Source: Patiria miniata
Taxonomy: Eukaryota > Echinodermata > Asteroidea > Valvatida > Asterinidae
Length of the DNA: 64,000 bases
NCBI RefSeq assembly: GCF_015706575.1
Contig: NW_024037063.1
Location: forward strand, 12,028,927-12,092,926
Reading direction: 5' to 3'
The position numbers were made by a program, and so were the translations under genes. The notes under the pieces are model-generated. The model did no database searches, had not been told where the DNA came from, and saw only the letters and a program-made list of their open reading frames with translations. Of this stretch, positions 14,701-25,225 are shown piece after piece. Numbering within the stretch: position 1 is the first letter of the stretch; the number at the start of each line of letters is the position of its first letter.

Positions 14701-17700
14701 TATCCATCTTTTATATTCACATCCGAAGTGGAGCATTTAGTGGAGTTCATGATAAAGTTATGTTTCTCATGATCTTCAACAAATTTGATTTTTTTTTTCC
14801 CCCTGTAATACCTTGAACTTGTATGTTTTATTCCTACCAGAAAACCTCCTGTTTCCGTTGTATTGGACGACTTCAACCCTCTGGGGAAAAATGGGTTTTT
14901 GTTTTGGGGCCAAGCAAATACGCTTTGTAAGCAGACTGGCTCCCGGTCCGTCCATAATTGATTGCAGCTCATTATTCGAAATTGTAAAGAACAAATTCAT
15001 AACTATACTTGAGCCGATATTTTTGGTCAGTATCGCATGATTTCAAAACAGATTTTTTTTTATGTAGACAAATAGTGATTTGTTTTAAATGATATTAAAT
15101 CGTGACACGATTACCAAATTCCAAACATCTTACGTGGAAATAAAACACGTAAGTGATATCTTGAGCAAGTTATCAAACAACTGTTGGTACAATGAATCGC
15201 TTACAGAATCTTCGTTCCAAGCAACATTTTAGTTATCCTTTATAATTCTTTAGTTCTCGCATATTTGAACTATTCAGTTCTAAACTGGGGTAGTCCTCAG
15301 TAAATTTTGACAAACTTTTTTTGTTAAAAAAAGGGAGCTGTTCGCATCATTTCTAATGCTGGCTACCGTGTTCATATTGCCAACTTATTTGCAAATCTAA
15401 AACTGTTACGAATTAAAGACATTGACTACTTAAATTTAGGTAAATGTACGTATAAGTACATAATAATACGTTCACGCAATAATCGAAGTGTTTTGAAAAC
15501 AAAATGTCCATGTTTGTTACAGTCGAACGTCCTTGTTAAAAAAAAACAGTCTTATTCAACGTGATGTAAATTACTGGAACGGTCTTAGTGAATCTTCAAA
15601 AATAAAAAAATAACTAAAATAAAAAAAATCTTGATGCATATTTACAACTTAAATGTTTAATCTATGTCGTATTGCTACGTCTTTGTACCTGCATGCACAC
15701 TTATATGCTGCTGTAGTCCTTTTGATTAACTATACCTGTAATATTGTATTTCAACTTATTGTAAACACTGTACATTTCCAAGGACAACATTGCAATAAAT
15801 GTACTATTCATTTTGAAAAGAACCTCAAAACAACGCGGGGAAATTTTAAAAGAGAGAAAAGTAATTCGTTCAACGTCTTAACTTTATTATTTTAACTTGA
15901 TATATTACCTTTTGTTGAGCAGAAAACGTGCCGGAAAGATATCAAGAGTGTGAGTGGCCAGACAGCACTACACCTGGCAGTTGAGAAGTGCCAATTCGAG
16001 TGCACCAAGGCTCTGTTGGAAAGTGACGCTGACGTGAATGCACAAGATATTCATGGCAACTCAAGCCTCCATCTGGTCATAGAAAAAGTCTCACTGAAGA
16101 ACATTTCTATGGTAACAACAAAATCTGCTATTTACTTTGTGATAGAAACTTGCCTGTGTTTTTTTCTCCAAATTGTCACTGCATGTTCAGGACCGAAAGA
16201 AACCTAATACAAGATAGAAAAGAAATATCAGGGACAATAAAAACATTCCTTAAACCACCTTAGCTCGTGGGAGTATATGCAGCCATTTCATAGCGTGAAA
16301 ACGGCTAACTTTAACACAATAACTATATCTGCCCTCACAAGAGCCAATTTTAGAACACATTACCCAATGGGCTGCATTTCAACCCACAACCTAATTTTTC
16401 TAATTACTGAAACTGACCTAAAGGCTCATTTGAAAGCCCTCTTTTTCCATACCTGTGAGTAGCATTACTTCTACTGAAAAATTGTATCACATTGCTACAA
16501 AACCGTAAAGCAATAGTACTCGAATTGACATGGGCAACATCGAAATTAACACTGTCATAGCTGTTAAGGTGTTAAAATGAATGTTTTGTTGACAGGATGA
16601 TGGAGACCCACAAAAGCTTTTGGTCACTTTTAAAAACAACAAGCAAGTCATCAAGTTGTTGGTAAATCATCCAAAAGTCGACCTCACTCTGCGAAATAAG
16701 TCGGATTTCAACTGTTTACATCTTGCGGCCATCAACGGAAACACTTTGTGAGTTTCAATCTTTTTAAAATTTTGTTTTCTGAAAAAACGGACTTTGTGAA
16801 GGCACTCAAAGTAAGTCACAAAAGTTGTTGTAAGATTGAAAGCTGGTATAAAGCGGATTATTTTCTTGCAATAAAAAGGTAAAGGTGACTATTTAATTCA
16901 ACATTATACTGAGATTAAATTCTTTAAAACAAAATTGTTATCTTTCTATGATCGGTTCCTTATCAGGGTAAGTACATTCTAATGCCTGCAGTTTGGTGAA
17001 TTTCAAGCAGCTCGTATATACATGTTTGACTAGTTGCAGTTTAATTGGTTCATATGACGAATATTTTCTCTTTTTTTATTTCAAAGTGCCATAAGGAGTA
17101 TTTTGGAGGCAAATCCTAGCTTAGTTAAATCTGTGTTCGGAAAGGACCGGAGCACAGCTCTGCACCTTGCCGCTCTCAACGGCCACACAGATGTAGTGGC
17201 CGCCCTTTGTGAACACGTAAGAACGCTATTAATTTTAAAGTATTTAAAAAGAATATCACGCCGACTCAAACGTCTCAGAACAAGAGTTATGTGGGGAAAA
17301 TAATATATGTTATTTTCTCAAGATTTGTTTGGTTAACGCTTGCATCTTCATAATAATTTAGTGAGACAACAAGGTAACTAGTTCCTCGCACTCACAATCA
17401 GTAACAAAAAGAATGACGACAAAAATTCGTGTCGGTGAAAACAACTTGAACGTTTCAATGTAGAACGGGACGCCATCGCTTGGCTTTTTCTTTTCTTTTC
17501 TTTTTCGTTTTCTTTTATTAAGTTAAAACTGTCTCCCTAATTTCCTTCCCATGTTATGTTATCAGGACATGTGCGAGACAGATCATCCAAACGCCAATGG
17601 GCAGACTGCGCTTCACGTGGCCACGGATTGTTGCAACAGAAAAATTGTTGAGATCCTACTCAACAAAGGTGTAAACGTAAACGCCCAAGACAAGGATGGA

Positions 17701-20700
17701 GACACGTGTATGCATCTGCTCATGTCAAAAGCCCTAAAGGTACATTCATGGGGCCAATTGCATGTTTGCGTTCAGAGGCTCTTGTTATGTACCGTATCGA
17801 AATCTTAAATGATGTTGGAGGCATTCATATTTAAACTAGCTAGAGAATTACAACTTCTACAGGGTTAAGAAATATTCCGCTTTATCAAACTACGGGGGTT
17901 TGACATTAAAGACTTTTCTAAATTTCCTTTCGATGTAGGACTGAATACTCGTTTACCACCAGTAGAAATTGTCCCACACCAATGTGTTTGGGTGGACAGT
18001 GTGTGGTATAATTTGGACTGAGGGAGGAAGGTTTCAGTATCTCGATCGGTTTATTGATTTCGAAAATATCATAGTGGCGTATATACGATGGAGGCCATAT
18101 AAGTGCCCATGCCATGCCTACGGAAGAGTTTAGTACACAAAACATATAAGTAAGTTTTTCACAGCTTTTCTTTACGTAGCGTCTGCTAGATTGGGGGAAG
18201 CATCCACCCCGCCCCTCCGCCGTCAGCAAAATCCATATTATGACGTCGACCGCATGATGAAGATAGTTAGTGGGTCATGAATAATGACGTCTGTGCATCA
18301 GCGTCCAAGTTATTGCCGCGATATTTATTTTTTTTTCATCTTTTTTTTTTACTTCCACCGCAGAAAGAAGCACCAGCATCTCTGGACATCCAGCATATCA
18401 CCACGCTGTTTGTAGAACACCAGAATATTGATCTCTTGCTGACCAATAAAAAGGGGGACACTTCCTTGCATTGTGCAGCCTTCGTTGGAAACAACGAGTA
18501 CGTTATCTGTTATCATTTGCATGGTAATCATACATTTGCATAAAGCAGCCATCTTGAGGTGTATTCAGGTATTGATTCAGTGCACAAGAAAAGTCATCCC
18601 ATGCGCAACCCGATGGAACAAAAACACTCACATGTAAGATGGCTGCTATGCAAGGTTTTTTTTACGACAAACAGATTTTCATTTTACTCTCAAGGACCAA
18701 ATTCTCTCATCAGCTATTCAGTGTTTGACCTAATGAGGGCATTACGAGAATGCAGCAAATTACTTTATTTTTCCACCAGTGCCGTGGAGAAGACACTGAA
18801 GGTTACGCCGTCAGTTATTAACATCACAAGCCAAACGTTCACGGCACTACACATCGCATCCCTTTACGGCAAAGCGGATGTAGTGCAGACCCTTGCTAAA
18901 CAGGTGAGTAGAACCATTAAAGGTGACCAGGGAATTTAGTCAGTTCAAAATTTGGAAGACTTGAGTGAAAAAGAGTCTTTTTTAAAGGGAACATGAAATA
19001 CAATATTTTGGTTGCATTTGTTTTGCTTAAATCAATAAAGGATTATGTTCTTAAAGGGAATATACATCATTTGCTTTTGCTGTAATTTTCAGAAATGGAT
19101 GGAATTGGGGGTTGGAAAAATATAGCAAATATAGTTACACTGACTTTTTTGAGGTTTTGGGTTCAAAAATGCTATAAAAACCAAGAAAAACAATCTTTTT
19201 CCTGTTGTCTGGTTCCCTGACTCCATTTAAGAAGAAACAGAGCAGTTTACATACATTGGGGAATTGTAAGGTCAGGGAACCAGTCTAGCTGGCTTGTACC
19301 CGTTCATAGGTGTGTAATCGATTGCAAACAAGTGCGATGGTCAACTGGGGCTAGTATTTGAAAAAAAAAGCCAGTTTTTTCCAAAGCTGATCGGCCGATC
19401 AGCGTTGGAAATTGATACAAAAATACCACTTTTCTTGAAAATGACAGTATACCAGGTGCCATGCTTTTACAGGATGCTTTACACTGTCATTCACTAACAG
19501 TCCAGCAAGGTATTTCAAAATGATTTGGTAGTTTTATTTTTTGATGTTTGCAAATGTTGTATTTTCCCTTTAACAATATTTTGTGTATGGTGGTGTTTAT
19601 TTTCTGGGATAAATGGGGGAAAATAATTTGTGAACATGTTTAGTCAAACTACTCCGCCCCACGAAGGGAAGCTTCATTAACATAAAACCTCGCGAGGGGT
19701 ATGACGCAAATCAAGGCAGAGACTTGCCGCGCTGCGAGGGGGAACCGGCATTGCGTGCGTGCAGTACATGCATTGCGACAAAAGTTTCTCTGGTCTTTCG
19801 TTCGGAATCGAGGAGAAATAACACCAACTTTCGGCCATGCCGACAAGGTGTGTGGCTGCTGTGTGTAGCAAAACTACCAAGGATGGAGTAAGCCTTCTTT
19901 GTTTTCGGTTGATCCGAAATATCGGAGCATCTGGAGAGCGAAAGTGAAGGTTAATACCAGAGAAAAGTGGTCCGGACCCAGTGAGTTCGCGGACCTCTGC
20001 AGCGACCACTTTGAGCCGTCGTGCTTTGGTGCTGGTCTGTACAGCAGCTTTGGCATGCCCCTTAAAAACATCAAGTCGGTGTCTGAATTAATTAAACTCT
20101 TGATTCGCATCGGACGAATCTGTACAATTTTTATCGGATTCCCTAAGGAAAAAAAGAGGAAGAGTCTTCGAAACTTTCATGGTCATGACGGTCGTCCATG
20201 TTTCATTCAACAACCGTGGCACGTCCACATGCAGGTACAAGGTACTACGTACGTGTGCATTATGCCACGCACGCGGCGGCTGCACAGAGCACCTTCGCTA
20301 ATCTGTCTCATACCCAGATGCATTTACAGGCCCTGGATTTCTCTGCCTTTGTTTACGTCATGAACAGCGCCCTCATTTGGAGTTGCCGCGAAATTCAAAA
20401 AGGGGGGTTCAATTTTGGACGGCAAATTACCACACTAAACGTACACCAGAACCAGTTCTGCTTTCAATTCACATTTAATACACATAAATGAATGTTTATA
20501 TAAAATAAATTACGTTATGAAAATGTTGGACTGCATGTTTCCTTTAATGAACAGCATAGTAGTCCCAACATAATGTCACTGACATTGAATTGGTTGGGAC
20601 AAACGAAATCACCGATATCGTCATTAATTAAGGTAATAGGTACCATTTGAAGAAAAAAATATATGTGGTTTTGCCAATTTAAGGAACAATAATGTAATAA

Positions 20701-22838
20701 ATGTGAAGCAATTTCTTATGAACTAACTTGTCCAAATTTCAGCTCAGTAGATCCTGCTCTTATTAAAAAGTTTTAAAGCGCATCTTCCATTTTCTCGACG
20801 AAAAGCAAGGTTTCTGTTGAAATCCCTCCATTCCAAAATGTTCATTAATATGTCTTACATTCATACTCAGTTCTCATTTACGAATATAAACCGATTGCAA
20901 ACCCTCCAAATCCCACAGAGTAAAATTAGGGGGACGTTTTAGAGTAAATCTCGCTATCATTTCAGATTGAAATAGTCAAAGCTCGAGTGAAAACTCGATC
21001 TTTACGATTGAATGAATTTCCCTCTAAAATATCTGGTCCCTAGTTCAATCCTAAAAGGGCCGGGTTATTTTGACCATCCCTCAGCCGGGAGGGGGGGGGG
21101 GGAATTCCCTAAGATCTCGGCCACCGAGTGACAAAAAAATTTGAAATTCGGTACATGCATAGAGCAACTTATCATAAACATACCCAAGAATTGTCATGAC
21201 TATAGGTCAAAGTGTTTTGGAATTATGGCTAATTAATAATTCATATGTACGAATGGTAATTGTGCTCTATGTACACGACGTGTATGGGAAAGTTCAGTTT
21301 TCCCGTGGTCCGATTTTTCAGTTTTTTGTATCGAAAGATGCGCAATGCTCGAGACTAAAAAGTCATAACAGCTCGGGTCGCGAAAAAAAAAAAATGCAAG
21401 GCTATCGCGAAAAAGTTGAGGGGGGCCCTTTTAGGGTTAAGTCTTTGGGAGTTATTTTTTTTACTCAAATAGGGTGGATGTTCACTTTTTGGAATTGAAA
21501 GAGAACTCAACTACATTTGCTGAATTAGGGAGAGAAGTAGGAAGGGACCGTGTGTTTTCTTCTTGCGATGGGTACGTCCCAACCATCGCAATTCATCTGT
21601 TCTTGGAAATGATCGCATACGAAGCGCAGTTATTTCACAGCTTGCTTGATACTACATACTTACAATCATGTACTGGTAGGAAAGTTGATATCTTTTGGTA
21701 GTTTCGTTTGTGAATAATTATTTGTGAATGGATTTGTGTCTAATAATTTCCAAGTCAGTTTCGCCCCATTCTGAAAATTAACTTTCTCTTTTTTTCCGCC
21801 ATGACCAGTTCTTTGATGACCCTCGGAGCATGTATTTAGCCATGTTTGGAGATGAAGTTTTCAGTGTTATTTTTTTTACTTTTGTGTTTATAAAAGGCAT
21901 GCCCATAAAGCTTCAGTGTGTTTTATCATGACTCTATCTTATCCAATGACTCCTTGTTCTCATGTATCATTTTGGTATTGATGGAAAGACGTGTACTTGA
22001 TATGAATCGATATGTAATTGAAACATATCGAGAATGTTACATAAATTACAAAAGCCCTCTAAAAAGATAGCAACAAATGCAAGATCTTCCCTTTGTGTAG
22101 ACATGAAATGTTCCCGTCCACAAATCAATGCAAAGCAAACAAACTAATTGCTAATAAAACATTAAATTCTACTTTTTTTCCAGACCAAAGGAAAATTGCT
22201 TCTAGTGAAGACTAACATTTCTTAATTGTTATATATTTCATAGCCTAACTGCATTACAGATCGCCAGAACGGGAACGGTCAGACGGCACTTCATCTCGCC
22301 ATTGATAAAAGCCATTACAAGTGCATCGAGGCTCTGGTTACCAACGGTGCTGATGTGAACACCCAGGACAAAGATGGCAACACCAGCCTCCATCTGGTCA
22401 TGATGAAAGAAACCACGAGAGAAATGTTAATTTCTACATCACGCGAGCAGGTAACGGAATTGACGTATTACGTTTAAAATATCGTTCGACAAAAAGCCTA
22501 AAATGAAAAAAAGAGATAAAGAAGTGGTCATTATAAACTGCCTGTCATTTTCCCATCATTTTGATAACGATCCAAAAAGAAGTTTGCTCATAAAGGCATG
22601 CCTTGATGATTTATTTTAGTTGGCGGATCTTGCGAAGACTATCGAAGAGGAAGGCGGCATTCGTGACGCAAGGACCAACCTCGTTGCGTTAATTATCAGC
22701 CTCCTTAAACATGGCGCCAACGTCCGCAAAATGAACAGCAAGGAGAAGGATGTTCTTCACCTCTGCCCAAACGCTGATGTTGAGTCCTTCTTAGCCGAGT
22801 TTGGCGGTATTCGAAAGGTAACAGAAGCTAGTAATTGA
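2578..22838 (+). CDS. Multi-exon ankyrin-repeat protein built from tandem three-exon cassettes (5' partial)
   Basis: Twenty exons join in consistent phase into 3189 nt (1062 residues plus stop): 2578-2736, 3944-4068, 4381-4507, 5003-5203, 6274-6422, 10529-10655, 10984-11190, 11742-11899, 12072-12198, 12464-12667, 13778-13926, 14201-14327, 15923-16111, 16596-16747, 17087-17216, 17566-17739, 18364-18497, 18780-18903, 22244-22450, 22620-22838. All introns are GT/AG. About 26 ankyrin repeats are seen, with hallmark TALHLA and NGADVNAQD motifs. Exons repeat as A (phase 0 to 0), B (0 to 2), C (2 to 0), six times, then A and a divergent last exon. No enzyme domain, signal peptide or RING is visible. 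The first exon is in mid-repeat, so the start lies left of the window. The end is either the TGA at 22836-22838 or a splice at 22817 (AAG|GTAACA) to an exon I could not find; an ATTAAA lies at 22973. Ankyrin arrays bind proteins; the partner is unknown. It is probably a paralogue of the Mind bomb-like gene on the other strand. Confidence 0.85.
3944..4068 (+). CDS. Ankyrin exon B1
   Basis: 125 bp, phase 0 to 2, acceptor TTGACAG, donor GTACGT. It encodes [16 protein letters not shown] and [13 protein letters not shown], the B-type module that in later cassettes reads IIKLLVxHPKADL. Confidence 0.8.
4381..4507 (+). CDS. Ankyrin exon C1
   Basis: 127 bp, phase 2 to 0, acceptor ATGTAG, donor GTAATG. 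It encodes [14 protein letters not shown] and [17 protein letters not shown], the C-type module. Exons C1 to C4 are all exactly 127 bp. Confidence 0.83.
5003..5203 (+). CDS. Ankyrin exon A2
   Basis: 67 codons, phase 0 to 0, acceptor TTTCAAG, donor GTGGGT. It encodes [38 protein letters not shown] and a less conserved tail that forms the long loop between two repeats. Confidence 0.85.
6274..6422 (+). CDS. Ankyrin exon B2
   Basis: 149 bp, phase 0 to 2, acceptor TTTACAG, donor GTAAGT. It encodes [18 protein letters not shown] and [12 protein letters not shown]. Confidence 0.85.
6600..7275. mobile_element. Dispersed repeat with inverted ends (copy 1, intronic)
   Basis: Contains CGGCATCTAAAGTTGAACGC, GGGTTTCTCGTTGTGGACAC and internal CTACTTCGTGAAA repeats. 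All recur in the same orientation at 36525-37095. The ends are inverted (ACCACGAAGCAGTAC and GTGCTACTTCATG). Non-coding, so a non-autonomous DNA element is likely. Confidence 0.6.
7276..8519. other. Intron sequence, nothing recognised
   Basis: Weak ORFs only, including a 159-codon one on minus (7701-8180) with no recognisable domain. It may include the 5' end of the LINE that follows. Confidence 0.5.
8520..10030 (+). mobile_element. Degenerate non-LTR retrotransposon (endonuclease region)
   Basis: Fragments in shifting frames match the AP-endonuclease of a CR1/jockey-like [27 protein letters not shown], then [10 protein letters not shown] and the catalytic [16 protein letters not shown] (about 9292-9340), followed by a basic linker. 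Many stops and frameshifts make it a pseudogene. It sits in the 4.1 kb intron between ankyrin exons B2 and C2. Confidence 0.7.
8832..9205 (+). repeat. Tandem duplication of about 185 bp inside the dead LINE
   Basis: Two copies begin CCGAGGACAA and contain AACACCATCCTGAACTTAGG and CAACATAGACTGG. Both carry the same TGA just before GATTTCAA, so the duplication probably post-dates the stop. Confidence 0.8.
10529..10655 (+). CDS. Ankyrin exon C2
   Basis: 127 bp, phase 2 to 0, acceptor ATTTAG, donor GTACAA. It encodes [13 protein letters not shown] and [20 protein letters not shown]. The 4.1 kb intron before it holds two transposon remnants. Confidence 0.85.
10984..11190 (+). CDS. Ankyrin exon A3
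   Basis: 69 codons, phase 0 to 0, acceptor TTATAG, donor GTTAGT. It encodes [20 protein letters not shown] and [18 protein letters not shown]. Confidence 0.85.
11742..11899 (+). CDS. Ankyrin exon B3
   Basis: 158 bp, phase 0 to 2, acceptor ATAACAG, donor GTAAGT. It encodes [18 protein letters not shown] and [17 protein letters not shown] for the usual LHLAA shows divergence of this copy. Confidence 0.82.
12072..12198 (+). CDS. Ankyrin exon C3
   Basis: 127 bp, phase 2 to 0, acceptor TTTTTTAG, donor GTAAGG. It encodes [14 protein letters not shown] and [20 protein letters not shown]. Confidence 0.85.
12464..12667 (+). CDS. Ankyrin exon A4
   Basis: 68 codons, phase 0 to 0, acceptor AATCAG, donor GTTTGT. 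It encodes [20 protein letters not shown] and [17 protein letters not shown]. Confidence 0.85.
12910..13240. mobile_element. hAT-type MITE with 8-bp target site duplication
   Basis: Element 12918-13232 (315 bp) has perfect 15-bp terminal inverted repeats CAAGGGCGGATCCAG and is flanked on both sides by ACTTACTT (12910-12917, 13233-13240). An 8-bp duplication is the hAT signature. The interior is G/C homopolymer-rich and non-coding. Confidence 0.9.
13605..13680 (-). repeat. LINE-type 3' tail hairpin
   Basis: ACCAGGGTAGCC and CCTGGGCCCC flank a short loop beside an AT-rich tail. A related block (ACCAGGGTAGCC, GGGCCCT) occurs twice at 62.15-62.45 kb. It is probably the 3' end of one retroelement family. 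Confidence 0.45.
13778..13926 (+). CDS. Ankyrin exon B4
   Basis: 149 bp, phase 0 to 2, acceptor TATCCAG, donor GTAAGT. It encodes [19 protein letters not shown] and [12 protein letters not shown]. The ankyrin histidine is replaced by glutamine. Confidence 0.83.
14201..14327 (+). CDS. Ankyrin exon C4
   Basis: 127 bp, phase 2 to 0, acceptor CCTGTAG, donor GTAGGA. It encodes [14 protein letters not shown] and [20 protein letters not shown]. Confidence 0.85.
15250..15660 (+). mobile_element. LINE fragment: C-terminal end of a reverse transcriptase
   Basis: On plus, with one or more frame breaks: [33 protein letters not shown] and [14 protein letters not shown] match the conserved C-terminal region of jockey/RTE-like ORF2 proteins. 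A-rich 3' side. It lies in the intron between exons C4 and A5. Dead. Confidence 0.6.
15923..16111 (+). CDS. Ankyrin exon A5
   Basis: 63 codons, phase 0 to 0, acceptor GAGCAG, donor GTAACA. It encodes [20 protein letters not shown] and [18 protein letters not shown]. Confidence 0.85.
16596..16747 (+). CDS. Ankyrin exon B5
   Basis: 152 bp, phase 0 to 2, acceptor TTGACAG, donor GTGAGT. It encodes [18 protein letters not shown] and [12 protein letters not shown]. It is too fragmented by stops to stand out as an ORF and was found from the cassette pattern. Confidence 0.83.
17087..17216 (+). CDS. Ankyrin exon C5
   Basis: 130 bp, phase 2 to 0, one codon longer than C1 to C4, acceptor TTCAAAG, donor GTAAGA. 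It encodes [14 protein letters not shown] and [19 protein letters not shown]. Confidence 0.85.
17566..17739 (+). CDS. Ankyrin exon A6
   Basis: 58 codons, phase 0 to 0, acceptor TATCAG, donor GTACAT. It encodes [20 protein letters not shown] and [19 protein letters not shown]. It is shorter than most A exons. Confidence 0.84.
18364..18497 (+). CDS. Ankyrin exon B6
   Basis: 134 bp, phase 0 to 2, acceptor CACCGCAG, donor GTACGT. It encodes [19 protein letters not shown] and [12 protein letters not shown]. Confidence 0.82.
18780..18903 (+). CDS. Ankyrin exon C6
   Basis: 124 bp, phase 2 to 0, one codon shorter than C1 to C4, acceptor CCACCAG, donor GTGAGT. It encodes [14 protein letters not shown] and [20 protein letters not shown]. 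Confidence 0.85.
19055..19569. mobile_element. Second TTAA-flanked MITE nested in the Kolobok-like element
   Basis: The left end AGGGAATATACATCATTTGC pairs with a right end whose complement reads AGGGAAAATACAACATTTGC, 17 of 20 identical. TTAA lies at 19051-19054 and 19570-19573. 515 bp, non-coding. Confidence 0.7.
19837..20363 (+). pseudogene. Broken THAP-domain ORF (transposase DNA-binding part)
   Basis: ATG at 19837 starts [12 protein letters not shown], the Cys-x4-Cys start of a THAP zinc finger. After a one-base-type frame break near 19895 it continues as [13 protein letters not shown] and [11 protein letters not shown], giving the Cys-x2-His pair and the conserved Trp and Phe. The frame runs to 20363 without further recognisable domain. 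THAP fingers bind DNA in P-element and Kolobok transposases and in host THAP proteins. The frame break and lack of a catalytic region make a functional protein unlikely. Confidence 0.7.
20548..22243. other. Remaining part of the intron before exon A7
   Basis: AT-rich with a G-run at 21082-21101 and weak ORFs. No further exon or element boundary recognised. Confidence 0.5.
22244..22450 (+). CDS. Ankyrin exon A7
   Basis: 69 codons, phase 0 to 0, acceptor TTCATAG, donor GTAACG. It encodes [20 protein letters not shown] and [18 protein letters not shown]. The 3.3 kb intron before it carries the TTAA-type elements. Confidence 0.85.
22620..22838 (+). CDS. Last visible exon: divergent terminal ankyrin repeat
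   Basis: Opens after acceptor TTATTTTAG in phase 0. It encodes [19 protein letters not shown], then [19 protein letters not shown], and reads to TGA at 22836. The [13 protein letters not shown] segment resembles the capping repeat that ends the ankyrin block of Mind bomb proteins before their RING fingers (family knowledge). An AAG|GTAACA donor at 22816/22817 would allow more exons, but I found no RING-like cysteine pattern on this strand between 22.9 and 29 kb. Confidence 0.7.
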   Translation: MADLAKTIEEEGGIRDARTNLVALIISLLKHGANVRKMNSKEKDVLHLCPNADVESFLAEFGGIRKVTEASN

Positions 22839-24069
22839 CTTTATGTCAAGCACAACATTTCTTTTAGGTCATTTTGCACGAATTGTTTAGTGTGTTTACA
22901 AATCGTTTGGTGTGTTCTTGCTGCCGTTTAAGTCGATACAAATGGCTGAATTATACAGCAAGGAAATGTCTTATTAAAAACCCCGATGCTTTTAAGTATA
23001 ATTAACATTTGTCGTAATTACTCGAAAACCTACTCGGGCAGTATTTCTTCCTGGATATGAAGTTGCCGTGCAAACCAAGTCAGACAGGCCCACAGATTGG
23101 GAAATTAAGAAAGTATGTAAGGAAACAACCGAATACGGCATTAAATAAGCCAAGCCGAAAGAAACTAAATATTAGTCATTAAACTTTTGGATATTAATGC
23201 CTCATTCGAAGTAAATCACTGAAATCAAATCAAGGCAAGCGTAGTGAAGCTGGTCCCGGTCGATGGCTAAACAGTTCATAAAAAGCGGGAGTCAAGTGGT
23301 AGGGTGATGAATATGAAAAATCCACTTTCGCTGTTCGAATGGAGACTTAGTATTATTGCCTACACGTGTATGATCATGTACATAACACAAGCGGTGCCAG
23401 ACTAATGCACATTAAGATGTAGATTCTACATGGCATACATGAAAAGGAAAGCCTTGTAAATCTGCTCCCAGACCAATGTTAGTCACTGACAAGTCAGTCA
23501 GGGAGATAGTTCTAATTCACAAGTGGTAGTTTATTCAGTGAGTCAGTCAGTAAGTATAACTCAGTCTGGTACAACGAGAAATCTAGTCTGACCCCTCTGG
23601 GACAAGCCAAAAAAATCCGAGTCCGTCAAATAGAGAGATCAAATTTGATGATTTAGACAACCAAAATCCATACCAATTTCTCTTTTCGTTTACTTATAGG
23701 TGTAGGCCTACAGAGACATTCAAACTTCCTGCCAACTTCAAGACATAACGACGAGGCAAAGCTTTGGTAAAAGGTTACATGTTAATTCTAGACTCTCGTA
23801 ACATCGTTTATAACTCAATTAATGGGAATAAGCCAGATTTGGGCTGCTAACTATAGTCATTAATTGAAACCCTCGAGGGCGGGGTTCTTTGACATCACAG
23901 TAAGGCAGGGGCCTGACACACGTGGTCTCACACCCCTAACGGAATATGGCCAACTTCAAAAACGTTTCTGGTAATGAAATCGGATTTTAAATACTGTGAA
24001 ACAGCCTAGAAAAGCAAAGATTCGATTTTGATTTTGTTTTAGGGGGGGGGGACTATAATTCTAAGTCAT

Positions 24070-24143
24070 AAGTGTAGCACAAAAGGGTCCCCCATAGGAA
24101 TGTGCACAGATGTATATATGGGGGACCGTTTCGTACTACACTT
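24070..24143. repeat. Short inverted repeat
   Basis: GTGTAGCACAAAAGGGTCCC on the left pairs with the complement of GGGACCGTTTCGTACTACAC on the right, with a loop of about 30 bp. Possibly a very small MITE. Confidence 0.6.
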
Positions 24144-25225
24144 TCCCCAAAATTTGCGCGAGAGTGGCAGTGACCTGGGAACTAGCTACCCCCGGAAGTT
24201 GTCGGTAATGGTAACGTCTTAGATGCTACGGCAGAACAGCCCGGGCTACATCCGGTTTGGGATTTTCAATAAAACAGACAATTGTTGTAACGATCAATGG
24301 TTAAATGCCCCTTTACTACCGGGATAAACTTTTAGTACAAAATGCATTATTCGGGTCATTTAAGGAAAACTACCATTGTCCATGATGTACTTTGATAAGG
24401 GTTGCTTTTAAAATTAATGTCAATTCAATAGATATTTATAGACAAAAGCCTTTATCATTGGAAACAGATAATTAAAAGGTAAATCGACATTTTCCAGCCG
24501 TGAAATTTGTGCAAAGCTGCATTTTCAAACTTCAGATAACTTTTCTTGCACATAAATTCCGGGCAGCAATTTAAACTAAAGTAAGCATTTTAATTAATCA
24601 TGAGTTGTCGACAATTCACTAGATATTAGCAATAAGTATGCCTAACAATCCATTGAAGCAAATACGAACAGTGTATGTGTCATCAATTGGATCAAAAGTG
24701 GTCAGTGGTTTGTAAAGACTAAATAAATTATTTTAACGCATTCTTTTTTTTATTTGTGAAGTTTAGTATGTAGAACAACATCAACATTCGTAATTTGTCT
24801 CAAAACGAAAAATGAAAACTTACAACGTGTCGTCAACTTCAAAGCCTTGCAGATGCTATGAGGCACTCGGGGTCCCTTAACTCATTTACGCAAAAACTCA
24901 AATCTAGCTATAAATGAATATCGTTATGTAATTCAATGCTTTATTATCGTCTGATCTCTTGCTTTTGTTGTTATTATATTGGTAATTGTTGTGTTTTATT
25001 GCAGATCGCCTGTCTTTTTTTTGTATTTTAATGACTGCTAGACGTTAGAACATGGTATAATAAGGGTTTATAGAAAATGGGAAAGGGGAGGAACAAAATC
25101 ATTTGGCTTCTCTGTCCGGGCGCGAAGTATTTCTTCCCAGACATCCGGATTACATGGTTGCTGAGCGCCCTCTACGATACTTTTATGATACGTACGCAGG
25201 TATATAATTTCCAGGATTTGTCGAG

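Larger units (their letters stand above)
18986..20543 (+). mobile_element. TTAA-flanked, Kolobok-like DNA transposon carrying a THAP fragment
   Basis: The ends are inverted (AGGGAACATG at 18986; CATGTTTCCT ending 20543) and immediately flanked by TTAA on both sides (18982-18985, 20544-20547). A THAP zinc-finger reading frame lies inside. TTAA duplication, AGG-type ends and a THAP domain are traits known for Kolobok elements. No catalytic domain is seen, so it is internally deleted. It lies in the intron between C6 and A7. Confidence 0.65.
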
